Shown here piece by piece: positions 54,161-62,584 of a stretch of DNA of 64,000 bases. A program made the translations under genes and the position numbers. The stretch is taken from positions 1,116,001 to 1,180,000 of the forward strand of contig NZ_CP015105.1 of assembly GCF_002214545.1 (NCBI RefSeq), written 5' to 3'. Each line of letters starts with the position of its first letter. The first letter of the stretch is position 1. Origin of the DNA: Thermococcus thioreducens. GTDB taxonomy: Archaea > Methanobacteriota_B > Thermococci > Thermococcales > Thermococcaceae. The notes beneath the pieces were generated by a model. The model saw only the letters and a program-made list of their open reading frames with translations. It did not search any database and had not been told where the DNA came from.

Positions 54161-54901
54161 TCATACCTCCAGCACGTACTTTCTGCTCCCCGCCTCAAAA
54201 CCCCTGAAGGAGCCGAGTTTGAGCCTCACGATGGCGGATTCAACATCCACAACACTCATTGATGCGAGGTGCGTTACCCCAGTGCCCCTCAGGAAATCCG
54301 GGAGGAGCTGGGCGCTTGGGCCGGTAAGGACAAAGAGCCTGGCCCTCTTCGCCCTGTCCAGCATCATGCCAAGGGTTCCGTTGATTATTGCCGAGCCGCT
54401 GACTATGAGGGCATCCACCTCCGGAAGGAGCCAGTACTCAAGGGCATCGCTTAATGTTTCTCTGTCCCAGAGCTTGGGATTCCGCTCAAAAACCATAACC
54501 TCGAATCCGCTCTCACGGAGGCTCGAAACAACGGGGGGCATGTTTCCAACAACCGCGACTTTTTCAACGTCGTCCTCCAGAAGCTCAACAACATCCACCT
54601 TCGGGGCGTTTGATACGTCCAGGAGGTACTGGGAAAGGGCGTTTATGGCGGCGATTCCAAGGGTCCTTTCGATCACGTTGAGGCTGTCTGCCTTTTGAAT
54701 AAATCCCTCCAGCGAGGGCTCTCGGATGGAGTTTTGATACCTGCCCACCTCTCCGGGCAGTGTCATGGCCACGCCCAGCGCTGAACCGCGCTTCCCCTCG
54801 ATGAGAACGTAGCTGTACGGAAGTGCAAAGGAGAAGTCAAGTAGCCGAAAGTCCTCGTCTATTATATCCAGTGCCCTCCGTTTAATCTCCCTCAGCAACA
54901 T
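54161..54901 (-). CDS. DUF4213/DUF364 (putative heavy-metal chelatase-like) protein
   Basis: A 246-residue protein. The N-terminal part (residues 1-80) has FALPYSYVLIEGKRGSALGVAMTLPGE of the DUF4213 domain; the Rossmann-like C-terminal part has VAVVGNMPPVVSSLRESGFEVMVFERNPKL and VDALIVSGSAIINGT of DUF364. The family is often listed as heavy-metal chelation, with no proven reaction. A longer frame runs to 55228 but would cover the divergent amidotransferase; ATG 54901 has a TATA element about 26 bp upstream, giving a leaderless mRNA. Confidence 0.78.
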   Translation of the reverse strand: MLLREIKRRALDIIDEDFRLLDFSFALPYSYVLIEGKRGSALGVAMTLPGEVGRYQNSIREPSLEGFIQKADSLNVIERTLGIAAINALSQYLLDVSNAPKVDVVELLEDDVEKVAVVGNMPPVVSSLRESGFEVMVFERNPKLWDRETLSDALEYWLLPEVDALIVSGSAIINGTLGMMLDRAKRARLFVLTGPSAQLLPDFLRGTGVTHLASMSVVDVESAIVRLKLGSFRGFEAGSRKYVLEV

Positions 54902-54970
54902 GGGGTTTCTTACTCTCCGAGACCTAAAAGCTTTTGGGGATACCCGAGAATTAACATCTGGTGAAAAAAC

Positions 54971-55762
54971 ATGTGCCGGATACTCTTCGCCACCGGGGAG
55001 GGTAGGGAAATCGTCCCCCTCCTCGACGCGATAGTCAAAGCATCGGAAAACGACCCGTACAAGGAAAAACGTGGGAGGGGAAAGCAACACCGCGACGGCT
55101 GGGGCTACGTGCTCCTGAAAGATGGAACCGTGAGGCACTACCGGTCGATGAGGCCCATATTCGAGGACACCGGAGCCGTGAAGGCCCTGCGGGGTGAGCT
55201 CACAGGCTTTGTGACGCTTATGGTGCACTCCCGGGCGGCGTCTCAGGGCGTTAAGAGCCTCTTCAACGTCCAGCCCTTTGTCTTCTCCTCAAGGCACGGC
55301 TTTACATTCTGGCTCCTCCACAACGGCGACCTCGACAAGTCCCGCATCATAGAGCTGGCAGACCTCGATGAGAAGGAGCTTGAAAACGTCTCGGACACCT
55401 ACGTCTTCGGGACATACCTCTGCAGAAGGCTCCAGAGTCCGACATTGAGCAACCTGCTGGTTCACTACAGGACAATCGAGGAGACCACGAAGTCCCTCTT
55501 CAACACCGTGACACTCTTCCACCGCTCGGGGGGAGACTTCATCGCGTTTATCACGGCAAGGATGAGTGAGAGCTACATGGGGGATCCTCTGAACTACGAG
55601 TACGGCAAGCTTCTGCTCCTAAGAAGAGAGAATCTCTTCGCGGTGGTCTCCTCAACCCTGGAGCTCTACTATCCGGCGGAATACGAGGAGGTTCCAAACG
55701 AAACGGCATTCTGCGTGCGCATCCGCGGGGATGCGTTTGAAGTCGAGACAGTGCATCTGTGA
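54971..55762 (+). CDS. class II glutamine amidotransferase-like protein
   Basis: A 263-residue Ntn-type glutaminase domain with the N-terminal MCRILFATG (Cys2 as nucleophile), QHRDGWGYVLL, VHSRAASQGV and FWLLHNGDLDKS. It has no synthetase domain, as in YafJ-like proteins. The ammonia acceptor is unknown. It is divergent from the DUF364 gene, which might share its promoter region. Confidence 0.83.
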   Translation: MCRILFATGEGREIVPLLDAIVKASENDPYKEKRGRGKQHRDGWGYVLLKDGTVRHYRSMRPIFEDTGAVKALRGELTGFVTLMVHSRAASQGVKSLFNVQPFVFSSRHGFTFWLLHNGDLDKSRIIELADLDEKELENVSDTYVFGTYLCRRLQSPTLSNLLVHYRTIEETTKSLFNTVTLFHRSGGDFIAFITARMSESYMGDPLNYEYGKLLLLRRENLFAVVSSTLELYYPAEYEEVPNETAFCVRIRGDAFEVETVHL

Positions 55763-55806
55763 AACGTTATATACGATGTCTCCCCATTTTTATATTGGGT
55801 GGTGGG

Positions 55807-56214
55807 ATGGACACAAACGCCCCGATTAAAGTCTACATGACGAGAAAGCTCATCGGCGTTGAGCCAAACGATAGCATACGGCGGGCCTGCGAGGTCATGG
55901 TGGAGTTCGACATAGGCTCCCTCGTCGTCGTTGAGAATGGAAAGGTCGTCGGCTTCTTTACGAAGAGCGACGTTATACGGAGGGTCGTGATCCCAGGGCT
56001 CCCCAACACGACCCCCGTGAGGGAAATAATGAGCGGGGAGCTGATAAGCGTCGACTCCAACACTCCCCTCAGAGAGGTGCTCGACCTGATGGCGAAAAAG
56101 GGCATCAAGCACATGCTCATCGAGGAGAACGGGGAGATAGTCGGAATATTCAGCCTGAGCGACCTACTCACCGCCAGCAGGAGAAGGCTTGAGACAGCCA
56201 TAGCGGCTGAGTGA
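55807..56214 (+). CDS. two-CBS-domain protein, 135 aa
   Basis: A 135-residue protein with two CBS motifs (residues 8-60 and 70-125): VYMTRKLIGVEPNDSIRRACEVM..GSLVVVENGKVVGFFTKSDV and IMSGELISVDSNTPLREVLDLMAKKGIKHMLIEENGEIVGIFSLSDL. CBS pairs bind AMP, ATP or SAM and sense energy state. ATG 55807 has GGGTGGTGGG upstream; a TATA box (about 55764-55772) marks the promoter. The phosphoesterase start overlaps its stop. Confidence 0.85.
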   Translation: MDTNAPIKVYMTRKLIGVEPNDSIRRACEVMVEFDIGSLVVVENGKVVGFFTKSDVIRRVVIPGLPNTTPVREIMSGELISVDSNTPLREVLDLMAKKGIKHMLIEENGEIVGIFSLSDLLTASRRRLETAIAAE

Positions 56215-57755
56215 TGGCCATGATAAGGATAGCCCACATAAGCGACACCCACATAACGGGCGAGAGCGCCTACAAGGGGTACGCCTACGACCTCATAGTC
56301 AACGAAATAAACAGGGGCAACTTCGACTTCGTAATCCACACCGGCGACGTGACCAACCAGGGACTGCGGGAGGAGTACGAGAGGGCCGCCTACGAACTCC
56401 GGAAAATCCAGAAGCCGCTGGTTGTCATTCCTGGCAACCACGATGTCAGGAACGTCGGCTATACACTCTTTGAAAGGTTCATCGGGCCGCTGAACGGAGT
56501 CTTTGAGTTCAAAGACGGCGTCGTGATATGGGTCGACTCCACGATTCCGGACTTAAGCGATGGTCGCGTTGGCGGCCACAAGTTCAGATGGCTGAAGAAG
56601 AAGCTGGAGGAGTACTCGGACAGGAAGTTCAAGATAGTGGCCTCACACCACCATCTGGTGCCCCTTCCGGACACGGGAAGGGAGAGGAACGTGCTCTTCA
56701 ATGCCGGCGACGTCCTCGACCTCCTTCTCAGGCACGAGGTCAACCTCTACACCTGCGGACATAAACACGTCCCCAACGTTTACAGAATAGAGGACATGGT
56801 GGTGGACAACGCGGGCTGTACCTCCTGCAGGAAAACCCGCAAGGGCGACGTCAACAGCTACAACGTCATAACACTTTACGATGACGGGAGGATAGAGGTG
56901 AGGATAAAGCGCGTCACAGGCGAGCAGGTGGTAAAAGAGCACAGGCCAGTGAGGCCAAAGCTCTTCGTCCCAAAGGGTAAAAGGCTCATCAGGATAATCC
57001 AGATGAGTGAGAGCAACGTCTCGGACAGGATATACTTCAGGAGAAAGGTTCTGGAGAACGCTATCAGGACGATAAATGAAAAGCTGAAGCCGGACATTGT
57101 GATCCACTGTGGCGACGTCGTGGATATGGGGATAGAGCGCTACTATGAGAGGGCATACGAGTTCTACGAGATGATAAAGGCGGAAAAGCTGATCGTCCCG
57201 GGCCACAACGATATAACTTACCTTGGCTACGACCTGTTCCTTGAGTACTTTGGCGAGCCGGAGATAAAGGAGCTGGGCGGCTTCACGTTCATCCCGGTCA
57301 TAAGCGCTCAGTACGAGACGCCCATAGGCGTCGTGGGAAGGATAGGCCAGAGAAGGCTCGCAGTGCGTCTCGAAGAGTACAGGGAGAGCTTTACCGTCGT
57401 AGTCATGCACCACAACATAGTCCCCATACCCAAAAGCAGGGAGGTCGGCTTCCTGGAGGATGCCGGCGACGTCCTTCGCGTTATTACAAAGCGGGAAGCG
57501 AACCTTGTGCTGACCGGCCACGGCGGCAACTCCTTTGGGCTTAAGGTAGAGAAAACGCCAATCGTCAATTCAGGCTCCATAAGCTGGGAGCTCCACAGAA
57601 ATCCATACGGGAACACCTTCAATGTGATAGACGTCTACCGGGACATGGTCGTTGTCTTCGAGATCCAGGCAACGTGGGGCTCGGGGAGGCTGGTGGGGAT
57701 ATGGAAGATAAAGGCACCCTTTAGAATTTCATCTTCGCCTCCGTCCTCTCCATGA
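56214..57755 (+). CDS. duplicated calcineurin-like metallophosphoesterase
   Basis: A 513-residue protein made of two metallophosphoesterase-like halves (about residues 1-245 and 260-510). The first has all ligands: [39 protein letters not shown] and CGHKHVPN. The second is altered: IIQMSESN replaces Dx[13 protein letters not shown] has GHND instead of [13 protein letters not shown] is kept, and LTGHGGN lacks the final His. So the C-terminal half is probably inactive. ATG 56214 overlaps the CBS gene's stop; ATG 56220 is also possible. The last 35 bp overlap the convergent kinase gene. Confidence 0.85.
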   Translation: MAMIRIAHISDTHITGESAYKGYAYDLIVNEINRGNFDFVIHTGDVTNQGLREEYERAAYELRKIQKPLVVIPGNHDVRNVGYTLFERFIGPLNGVFEFKDGVVIWVDSTIPDLSDGRVGGHKFRWLKKKLEEYSDRKFKIVASHHHLVPLPDTGRERNVLFNAGDVLDLLLRHEVNLYTCGHKHVPNVYRIEDMVVDNAGCTSCRKTRKGDVNSYNVITLYDDGRIEVRIKRVTGEQVVKEHRPVRPKLFVPKGKRLIRIIQMSESNVSDRIYFRRKVLENAIRTINEKLKPDIVIHCGDVVDMGIERYYERAYEFYEMIKAEKLIVPGHNDITYLGYDLFLEYFGEPEIKELGGFTFIPVISAQYETPIGVVGRIGQRRLAVRLEEYRESFTVVVMHHNIVPIPKSREVGFLEDAGDVLRVITKREANLVLTGHGGNSFGLKVEKTPIVNSGSISWELHRNPYGNTFNVIDVYRDMVVVFEIQATWGSGRLVGIWKIKAPFRISSSPPSSP

Positions 57756-58611
57756 GCCGTCCCATTATGTCCTCCATTATTTCATTGACGGTCTTTTCAA
57801 GCTCGACATTGTTTATAACGGGGATTCCGTGCTCCTTCGCCCTGTCCACGATAAATCCCTGTATCTCGATTATCGCGTCCAGGTGTTTCAGGTAGTAATC
57901 AGCGGGACGCTTGCTGTAGCGCGCCCTCTCGTAGAACCTGGCCTCCAAGTCCTTTCTCCCGCTGACCGTTATCACATACATGAAGCTGTTCTCCTTGAGC
58001 TCCACGTAGCCCGGGACAAGGTGAATGCCCTCGATTATTGCGTTGAAGCCCTCTTTATAGGCCCGTTCTAGGACAGCCGCTATGCCGACCGAAACGTGCC
58101 GGACCTGATTCTCAAAACCGTCTATTAGGGGAGACCGTCCGGTTCGGGGGCTGTGAAACGTCCTCCATGCAAGGAACGATGATGTATGCAAATCGGGCAG
58201 CAGTTCCGGGGCGATTATCTTCCTCATGACTTCCCTTATCGTGTCAGTGCCTATAACGCTCCTTATGCCGAGGCGGAAGGCCAGCTCGGTAGCTATCGTC
58301 GACTTGCCGACGCCCGTTGCGCCTCCGAGGAGTATGGTTATGGGTATCTTAAGCCTCCTGAGCTGGCGCCAGAAGAGGTAGCGCTTCGCCGCTTCGCTGA
58401 GGCCGTGCTCAAGGAGCTTCCTGTACGTCAGTTCTCTTATCTCCTCGGTTGTCACAAGTTTGCGCCTCTTCTCGTTGAGCTCCTTCTGAACTTCAGTAGC
58501 GATGATGTAGGCTATGCCCACCTCAACGCCCGCCAGGGTTATAGAGCGCGTAAGGATGCCCCTCGAAAAGGGCAGGCGTATCTTTCTCTCCGGGTCGGTG
58601 ACGATTATCAT
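57721..58611 (-). CDS. 2-phosphoglycerate kinase
   Basis: A 296-residue protein with an N-terminal ATP-cone domain (residues 1-85: [19 protein letters not shown]) and a P-loop kinase domain with [31 protein letters not shown] and [13 protein letters not shown]. This domain order and length match archaeal 2-phosphoglycerate kinase, which makes 2,3-bisphosphoglycerate. The next enzyme, cyclic 2,3-diphosphoglycerate synthetase, is just upstream with a 4-bp overlap. It converges on the phosphoesterase. Confidence 0.92.
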   Translation of the reverse strand: MIIVTDPERKIRLPFSRGILTRSITLAGVEVGIAYIIATEVQKELNEKRRKLVTTEEIRELTYRKLLEHGLSEAAKRYLFWRQLRRLKIPITILLGGATGVGKSTIATELAFRLGIRSVIGTDTIREVMRKIIAPELLPDLHTSSFLAWRTFHSPRTGRSPLIDGFENQVRHVSVGIAAVLERAYKEGFNAIIEGIHLVPGYVELKENSFMYVITVSGRKDLEARFYERARYSKRPADYYLKHLDAIIEIQGFIVDRAKEHGIPVINNVELEKTVNEIMEDIMGRLMERTEAKMKF

Positions 58612-59915
58612 CTTCCTCCCTCCAGAATCGAACGTCCAAGTTTAAGGATGGCCTCCCGCAGGTCTTTCCCGTCCACGTTAACAGGCTCGTTGTCCAGATA
58701 TATTACCTCTATTCCGTTCTCCAGAGCCCATTTTGTGACAACATCAACGGCTGCAGCTTTGAGCTCAACCGCAACCGCATCTATCCCTCTGAAGGCCTGC
58801 AAATCCTTCAGGAGTAATCCTCTTCTGGACAGGTTGGCCGAAACCGCAACGACCTCCGCCCCCAGCTTCTCAAGCCATTCACCTGCCCTTGGGAGGGCAT
58901 CGCTGGAGGTCATGACGAGACCTAGCCTTTTTCCCGAGACGTCTCCCAGGGGCCTCGAGCGCAGGGTCGTCAGGTGAACGTCCGCGTCAGGATTTATCGA
59001 TCTCACAGCCTCCTTCAGCGCCCTGAGGCGTCCCTCACTCACAGAATCGGCCATGGTAACAACCACTACATCCGCGAGGCTCACCCTGAAGGAACCGAAG
59101 TAGCCCCTGATGAAGTCCAGCTTTCCCTTTGCGCTGGTTATCAGGATGTAGCCATCGGCGCGATAGGCGGGAAAAGTTGCCCCGCTGCCCTCCAGAATTA
59201 TGAGGTCGTTGGGGAGACTCTCGGCCAGCCGTATTCCCTCATCTATCACGTCGAAGAAGGAAAATCCAGCCATACCCCCTCCACAGCGACGGCAACCTAT
59301 GGTCGTCACCCTCGCAGTTAGTGCGTCCTCAAAGTGATCCGAGGCGGCGTGTTTTCCGCTCTGGGCAAGTTGCAGTAAAAATTCTGGTGTTATCTCAAAC
59401 CTTTCCCCATCGATCAGCTCCGGCTTCTCGGGACCGCCGCGCCCCATGGTTACTATCACCGGTCTGGCTATCTCCTTAAGCGTCCTCGCTATGAAGCCGC
59501 TCACTGCGGTTTTTCCGACCCTCTTTCCCGTGCCGATAACGGCCAGACTGGGCTTTCGAGTCCTTTTGAGCCTGCGGGGAGTAAAGTAGAAATCTGCTCC
59601 CCTGTAAGGGACGCCGTAAAGCATGCAGAGAGACGCTATTCTAAAGCGGTCTTCATAGTCAAGCACGGGCTCATCGCTTAAATCCACCACCTCTGTTATC
59701 TCGTTCTCCTCCAAGGCCCTCCTCAGGGACATCATGTAATCGTGACCGTAGTACACCCTAAGGCCGAGCTTCCTCCCTATCTCATCAATGCTACCAATCT
59801 TCTCACTCCCGCCGAGAAAAACGGCACAGCAGACATCACCCAGCTTTTCCACCGCCCAAGCGGTGACATCGGGGTAATGCTCGCCGTCGATCAGGACGAG
59901 CCTTCCCTTTTCCAT
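58608..59915 (-). CDS. cpgS: cyclic 2,3-diphosphoglycerate synthetase
   Basis: A 435-residue enzyme with [16 protein letters not shown] at the N-terminus and a P-loop-like [20 protein letters not shown] at about residue 125. [16 protein letters not shown] and [12 protein letters not shown] follow, then [18 protein letters not shown]. Family members cyclise 2,3-bisphosphoglycerate to the osmolyte and thermoprotectant cDPG. It is slightly shorter than the Methanothermus protein (about 460). GGTGGTGTT before the ATG is the ribosome binding site. It shares an operon with the kinase. Confidence 0.9.
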   Translation of the reverse strand: MEKGRLVLIDGEHYPDVTAWAVEKLGDVCCAVFLGGSEKIGSIDEIGRKLGLRVYYGHDYMMSLRRALEENEITEVVDLSDEPVLDYEDRFRIASLCMLYGVPYRGADFYFTPRRLKRTRKPSLAVIGTGKRVGKTAVSGFIARTLKEIARPVIVTMGRGGPEKPELIDGERFEITPEFLLQLAQSGKHAASDHFEDALTARVTTIGCRRCGGGMAGFSFFDVIDEGIRLAESLPNDLIILEGSGATFPAYRADGYILITSAKGKLDFIRGYFGSFRVSLADVVVVTMADSVSEGRLRALKEAVRSINPDADVHLTTLRSRPLGDVSGKRLGLVMTSSDALPRAGEWLEKLGAEVVAVSANLSRRGLLLKDLQAFRGIDAVAVELKAAAVDVVTKWALENGIEVIYLDNEPVNVDGKDLREAILKLGRSILEGGR

Positions 59916-60030
59916 AACACCACCGTTAACTTCTATTCCCCAAGGGGATTTAACCTTTTGCAGGTGCCATCAAACGGACACCACTGGATTAGGTGTTGGA
60001 GCGGACACCGCCCAAGCAACCGTAGGAAGG

Positions 60031-60095
60031 GTTATAAACCCCGGAGGGGTAAAATAATTGGCAACCGCCAGAGGGCGGTGCCTGAGATGGAGGTG
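60031..60095 (+). promoter_or_regulatory. promoter and structured leader of the DUF1931 gene
   Basis: GTTATAAAC (60031-60039) is the TATA box, so the transcript begins near 60060. Its first bases fold as GGC-A-ACCGCC / GGCGGT-GCC (60060-60082) with an AGAG loop: 9 bp and one bulge. GGAGGTG (60089-60095) is the ribosome binding site. Upstream, ACCCC and GGGGT (60038-60050) also pair around GGA. Confidence 0.55.
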
Positions 60096-60102
60096 TATGG
60101 AA

Positions 60103-60282
60103 ATGGCTGAGCTGATAGTTAAGTCCAAGGTTAAGGAGGCCGTTAAGGCCATAGAGCCCGAGATGAGGGTTAACCCAGAGTTCTACGAGGCCCTTGAGGC
60201 CGAGATCAAGGCTCTCATCGAGAAGGCCGTCAAGAGGGCCAAGGACGAGGGCAAGAAGACCCTCTACCCGAGGCACGTCTGA
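60103..60282 (+). CDS. DUF1931 histone-fold-like protein, 59 aa
   Basis: A 59-residue protein with a pattern like a single histone fold: IVKSKVKEAV, a long central helix (EALEAEIKALIEKAVKRAKDEG) and the closing TLYPRHV that in archaeal histones reads TVKAEDI/L. It matches the DUF1931 group, which pairs like a histone but has no proven DNA-binding role. ATG 60103 lies 7 bases after GGAGGTG. The promoter and leader hairpin are described at 60031-60095. Confidence 0.85.
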   Translation: MAELIVKSKVKEAVKAIEPEMRVNPEFYEALEAEIKALIEKAVKRAKDEGKKTLYPRHV

Positions 60283-60356
60283 CTTCTCCCCCTCTTTTTC
60301 AGTCTTTGGTTCCGATGCTCTTTTATCCTCCTGCACCTAATCACTCCGGTGGTATC

Positions 60357-61235
60357 ATGGCGCTAAGGAAACTGGGTGATTCGGTTTACCTATATCCCGG
60401 AAGCCCTTCGACCCTCGTGAAGGTGATCGAAGGGGGAGCGGTCATCGTTGACCCCGGTCACGGAAGTGGGAGGCATAAAGATCTTAGGCGGGAGGTCAGG
60501 AAGCTTGGAGTCAAAATAGCCGCCCAGCTCGCAACGCATGGCCACGCGGACCACATCGCGGTGGCGCCCAGGATAAACGCCCCCCTCTTCATCCACCGCT
60601 TCGAGTTCTCCATCGCCGAGAGCCCTCTCAACAGGGAACTCCTCACCTTCGGCTCGAAGGCACCGGAGGGATTCTTAGCCTACCAGTTTCCTGAGGAGGT
60701 TAAAGTTCACGCAGTCTTCGAGTGGGGGGATGAGCCGTTCGGCCTAAAGGCCGTCAAGCTGAACGGGCATTCACCAGGAATGACTGGCTTTCTGGACGGG
60801 GAGAACGGCCTCGTATACGCGGGAGATGCCTTCTTCGGTGAGAGGGTGATAGAGGCCGTCGGCCTTCCGTACCTCGTCGATCCAGAGTTATTTAAAGCTT
60901 CAATTAAAGAACTACAGAATTATGCAGAAAAGGGCTTCCTGCTCATACCCTCCCATGGAAAGACCGTGAAGGGCGAGGAGGCGATTGAACTGCTCAACTT
61001 CAACCTTGGGCGCGTTGAGGAGATGGAGAGCATCATACTCGAACTCCTTAAAACCCCAATGAGCATCGATGAGCTGGCCCTCAGGATTATGGAGCACTAC
61101 GGCGTGAAACCCACTCCCCAGAAGCTCGCCCTCAACCTCGTCCCGCTGAGGGCCTTTATAGCCCAGCTCTACAACGAAGGGAGAGTTGAGGCCCTTGTTG
61201 AGAAGGGGCTGAAGTGGAGGGTTAGAGGGAATTGA
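60357..61235 (+). CDS. MBL-fold metal-dependent hydrolase
   Basis: A 292-residue metallo-beta-lactamase-fold protein. The metal motif is ATHGHADHI, with the other ligands in NGHSPGMTGFL, VYAGDAFFGE and PSHGKTV. A C-terminal helical/winged segment (about residue 220 on: SIDELALRIMEHYG) resembles the extra domain of some glyoxalase II-like proteins. The substrate is unknown. ATG 60357 has GGTGGT just upstream. Confidence 0.85.
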   Translation: MALRKLGDSVYLYPGSPSTLVKVIEGGAVIVDPGHGSGRHKDLRREVRKLGVKIAAQLATHGHADHIAVAPRINAPLFIHRFEFSIAESPLNRELLTFGSKAPEGFLAYQFPEEVKVHAVFEWGDEPFGLKAVKLNGHSPGMTGFLDGENGLVYAGDAFFGERVIEAVGLPYLVDPELFKASIKELQNYAEKGFLLIPSHGKTVKGEEAIELLNFNLGRVEEMESIILELLKTPMSIDELALRIMEHYGVKPTPQKLALNLVPLRAFIAQLYNEGRVEALVEKGLKWRVRGN

Positions 61236-61241
61236 ATATCC

Positions 61242-61304
61242 TGAGTTTGTGATTGCTATCCACAAACTTTCTCTGAAAGTTTGAGGTTGATAACCACAAA
61301 CTCA
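61242..61304. repeat. 63-bp imperfect inverted repeat between convergent genes
   Basis: The two 30-bp arms match at 24 positions. The outer 10 bp (TGAGTTTGTG at 61242-61251, CACAAACTCA at 61295-61304) and the inner 8 bp (AAACTTTC at 61264-61271, GAAAGTTT at 61275-61282) are perfect, around TCT. The right arm contains the stop codon of the Cas4-like gene. It probably works as a terminator for both genes, though its length is unusual and its ends look like transposon inverted repeats. Confidence 0.6.
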
Positions 61305-61943
61305 TTCCTCGTCCGGATAGCACAGATACCTGTACGGACAGAACCTGCAGGTATAGTTGTTCCACCCCTCCGGGGGCTTTCCTTTCTCGTACGCGCGCTT
61401 GACGGAGTAGAAGTGCTTCAATGTCTCCCTGAAGAGCTTGCCGTCGTAGGGAACCTCAAAGGCCTTGAAGTTCGGCCCCCTGACGATGGGGAAACGAGAG
61501 AAGTCTATCCTGCTGATAACCTTCATGGGCTCCTCGTGGAGCTTGATGTAGTAGAGGTAGCCGTACTCCGCCTCGGCCCAGCGGAGGTATATGTTGAGCT
61601 GGGCCAGATGATAGTCGTAGGGGTTCTTCGGAAGGCTCGTTTTTCCCTTTATCTCGATGGGGAAGTCCCGTATGGCATCGACCCTTCCGTGTATCTCAAA
61701 ACCAAGCCGGTTGGAGCGGAGTACCATGTGCTTCTCAAGCTCAAAGCCGAACCTTCTCTCCAGAATCTCCCCGAGAACGTTGTGGGTGTTTATTCCCTGG
61801 TTCAGCCTCACTCTAACGAACTCCGGCCACCTCTCGGGATAGCCCTTCAGTCTGAAGTATATCCTCCTCGGACAGGTCAATGCCTCGCTGGCGTAAAACT
61901 CGATGAACCCATCGTTTTCGTTGTGATTCCCATTGGCCCTCAT
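61302..61943 (-). CDS. solo Cas4-like (RecB-family) PD-(D/E)xK nuclease
   Basis: A 213-residue protein with Cas4-type features: LTCPRRIYFRL (first Cys), GRVDAIRDFPIEIKGKTS (the nuclease core D..ExK), QLNIYLRWAEAEYGYLYYI, and three C-terminal Cys in YTCRFCPYRYLC that could bind 4Fe-4S with the first. Cas4 proteins process DNA ends; those away from CRISPR arrays probably work in repair. There is no CRISPR array or other cas gene in the window. ATG 61943 has GGAGG 7 bases upstream; the frame extends to 61973. Confidence 0.82.
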   Translation of the reverse strand: MRANGNHNENDGFIEFYASEALTCPRRIYFRLKGYPERWPEFVRVRLNQGINTHNVLGEILERRFGFELEKHMVLRSNRLGFEIHGRVDAIRDFPIEIKGKTSLPKNPYDYHLAQLNIYLRWAEAEYGYLYYIKLHEEPMKVISRIDFSRFPIVRGPNFKAFEVPYDGKLFRETLKHFYSVKRAYEKGKPPEGWNNYTCRFCPYRYLCYPDEE

Positions 61944-61997
61944 TCCATTCCCTCCAGATACGGGGCAGGTCATCGGCCCGCGAACCTCGCCGCCCCT

Positions 61998-62055
61998 GCG
62001 TCAGCTAATACCGACGTCATCACCCATCAGACTGGGCAAGGGTCGTCATCCGCTT
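61998..62055 (-). ncRNA. C/D box methylation-guide sRNA
   Basis: On the minus strand the classic order is present. Box C AUGACGA (62049-62043), then a 12-nt guide (62042-62031), box D' CUGA (62030-62027), 3-nt spacer UGG, box C' GUGAUGA (62023-62017), a 12-nt guide CGUCGGUAUUAG (62016-62005) and box D CUGA (62004-62001). GCG and CGC flank it as a terminal stem. Both guides being 12 nt is the archaeal norm. The methylated target base would pair with position 5 before D or D'. L7Ae, Nop5 and fibrillarin assemble on such RNAs. Its targets are not assigned. Confidence 0.88.
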
Positions 62056-62076
62056 GGAGAGTTAAGGCTAACCCAG

Positions 62077-62085
62077 CATTTAAAT
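62077..62085 (-). promoter_or_regulatory. TATA box upstream of the C/D sRNA
   Basis: The minus strand reads ATTTAAATG centred near 62081, about 26 bp before the predicted RNA start at 62055. It may also serve the Cas4-like gene downstream, which would then have the sRNA in its 5' leader. Confidence 0.6.
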
Positions 62086-62121
62086 CTTTGGGGAAAGAAG
62101 GCCGGAATAAAGAGAACGAAA

Positions 62122-62466
62122 TCAGAGTATGATGCCCTTCTTCCTCTTGAGCGAGTAGCTCAGACCGTAAGCAGGCCAGAGGCTCGGCGGCTGCTCGTAG
62201 TGGTGCAGGTTGCGGAGTATTTTCTCCGCTGTCTTCCTGTTCCGGGCTTTAACACGCAGGACACCACGCTCAAGCTCAACTGTTCCGTTTGAGAGCCGGA
62301 TGGTGAGCTTTGAACCGTTAATTTCAGGCCTTGCTTTCATTAAAAGCTTCCTGTAGTCCTCGTATGCCTCACGGCTCAGCTTCTGCTCAAGAAGGGCGGG
62401 TTTTTCACGTGACTTAAACAGGCGGGAAAACCAACTACTTGAAGGCTCCTCATCCATACTCCTCAT
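62122..62466 (-). CDS. hypothetical basic protein, about 114 aa
   Basis: A protein of about 114 residues, basic and helical with a possible small beta sheet (GSKLTIRLSNGTVELERGVLRVKARNRK). It has no recognised family. The frame is open to 62709, but those bases belong to the divergent Taw2 gene; the likely start is ATG 62466 or 62457, since a TATA-like CTTAAAAACC (about 62502-62511) lies upstream. Confidence 0.55.
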   Translation of the reverse strand: MRSMDEEPSSSWFSRLFKSREKPALLEQKLSREAYEDYRKLLMKARPEINGSKLTIRLSNGTVELERGVLRVKARNRKTAEKILRNLHHYEQPPSLWPAYGLSYSLKRKKGIIL

Positions 62467-62584
62467 CGACCTCCGGAGGATTTCTCGGTTTAGACTCGTT
62501 CTCCAGGTTTTTAAGGATTTCTCATCGCTTTTTGCCGAAATGACGGGAGAAGGTTTTTTAAAGTTTCCGGCCCGAGTAAGGCCG

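Noticed and set aside
54902-55228. Extended N-terminus of the DUF364 gene
   Set aside because: The extension lies entirely inside the divergent amidotransferase gene, whose N-terminal Cys motif is clearly real, and a TATA element supports the start at 54901.
61302-61943. A CRISPR-Cas locus around the Cas4-like gene
   Set aside because: There are no direct-repeat arrays and no cas1, cas2 or effector genes anywhere in the window.
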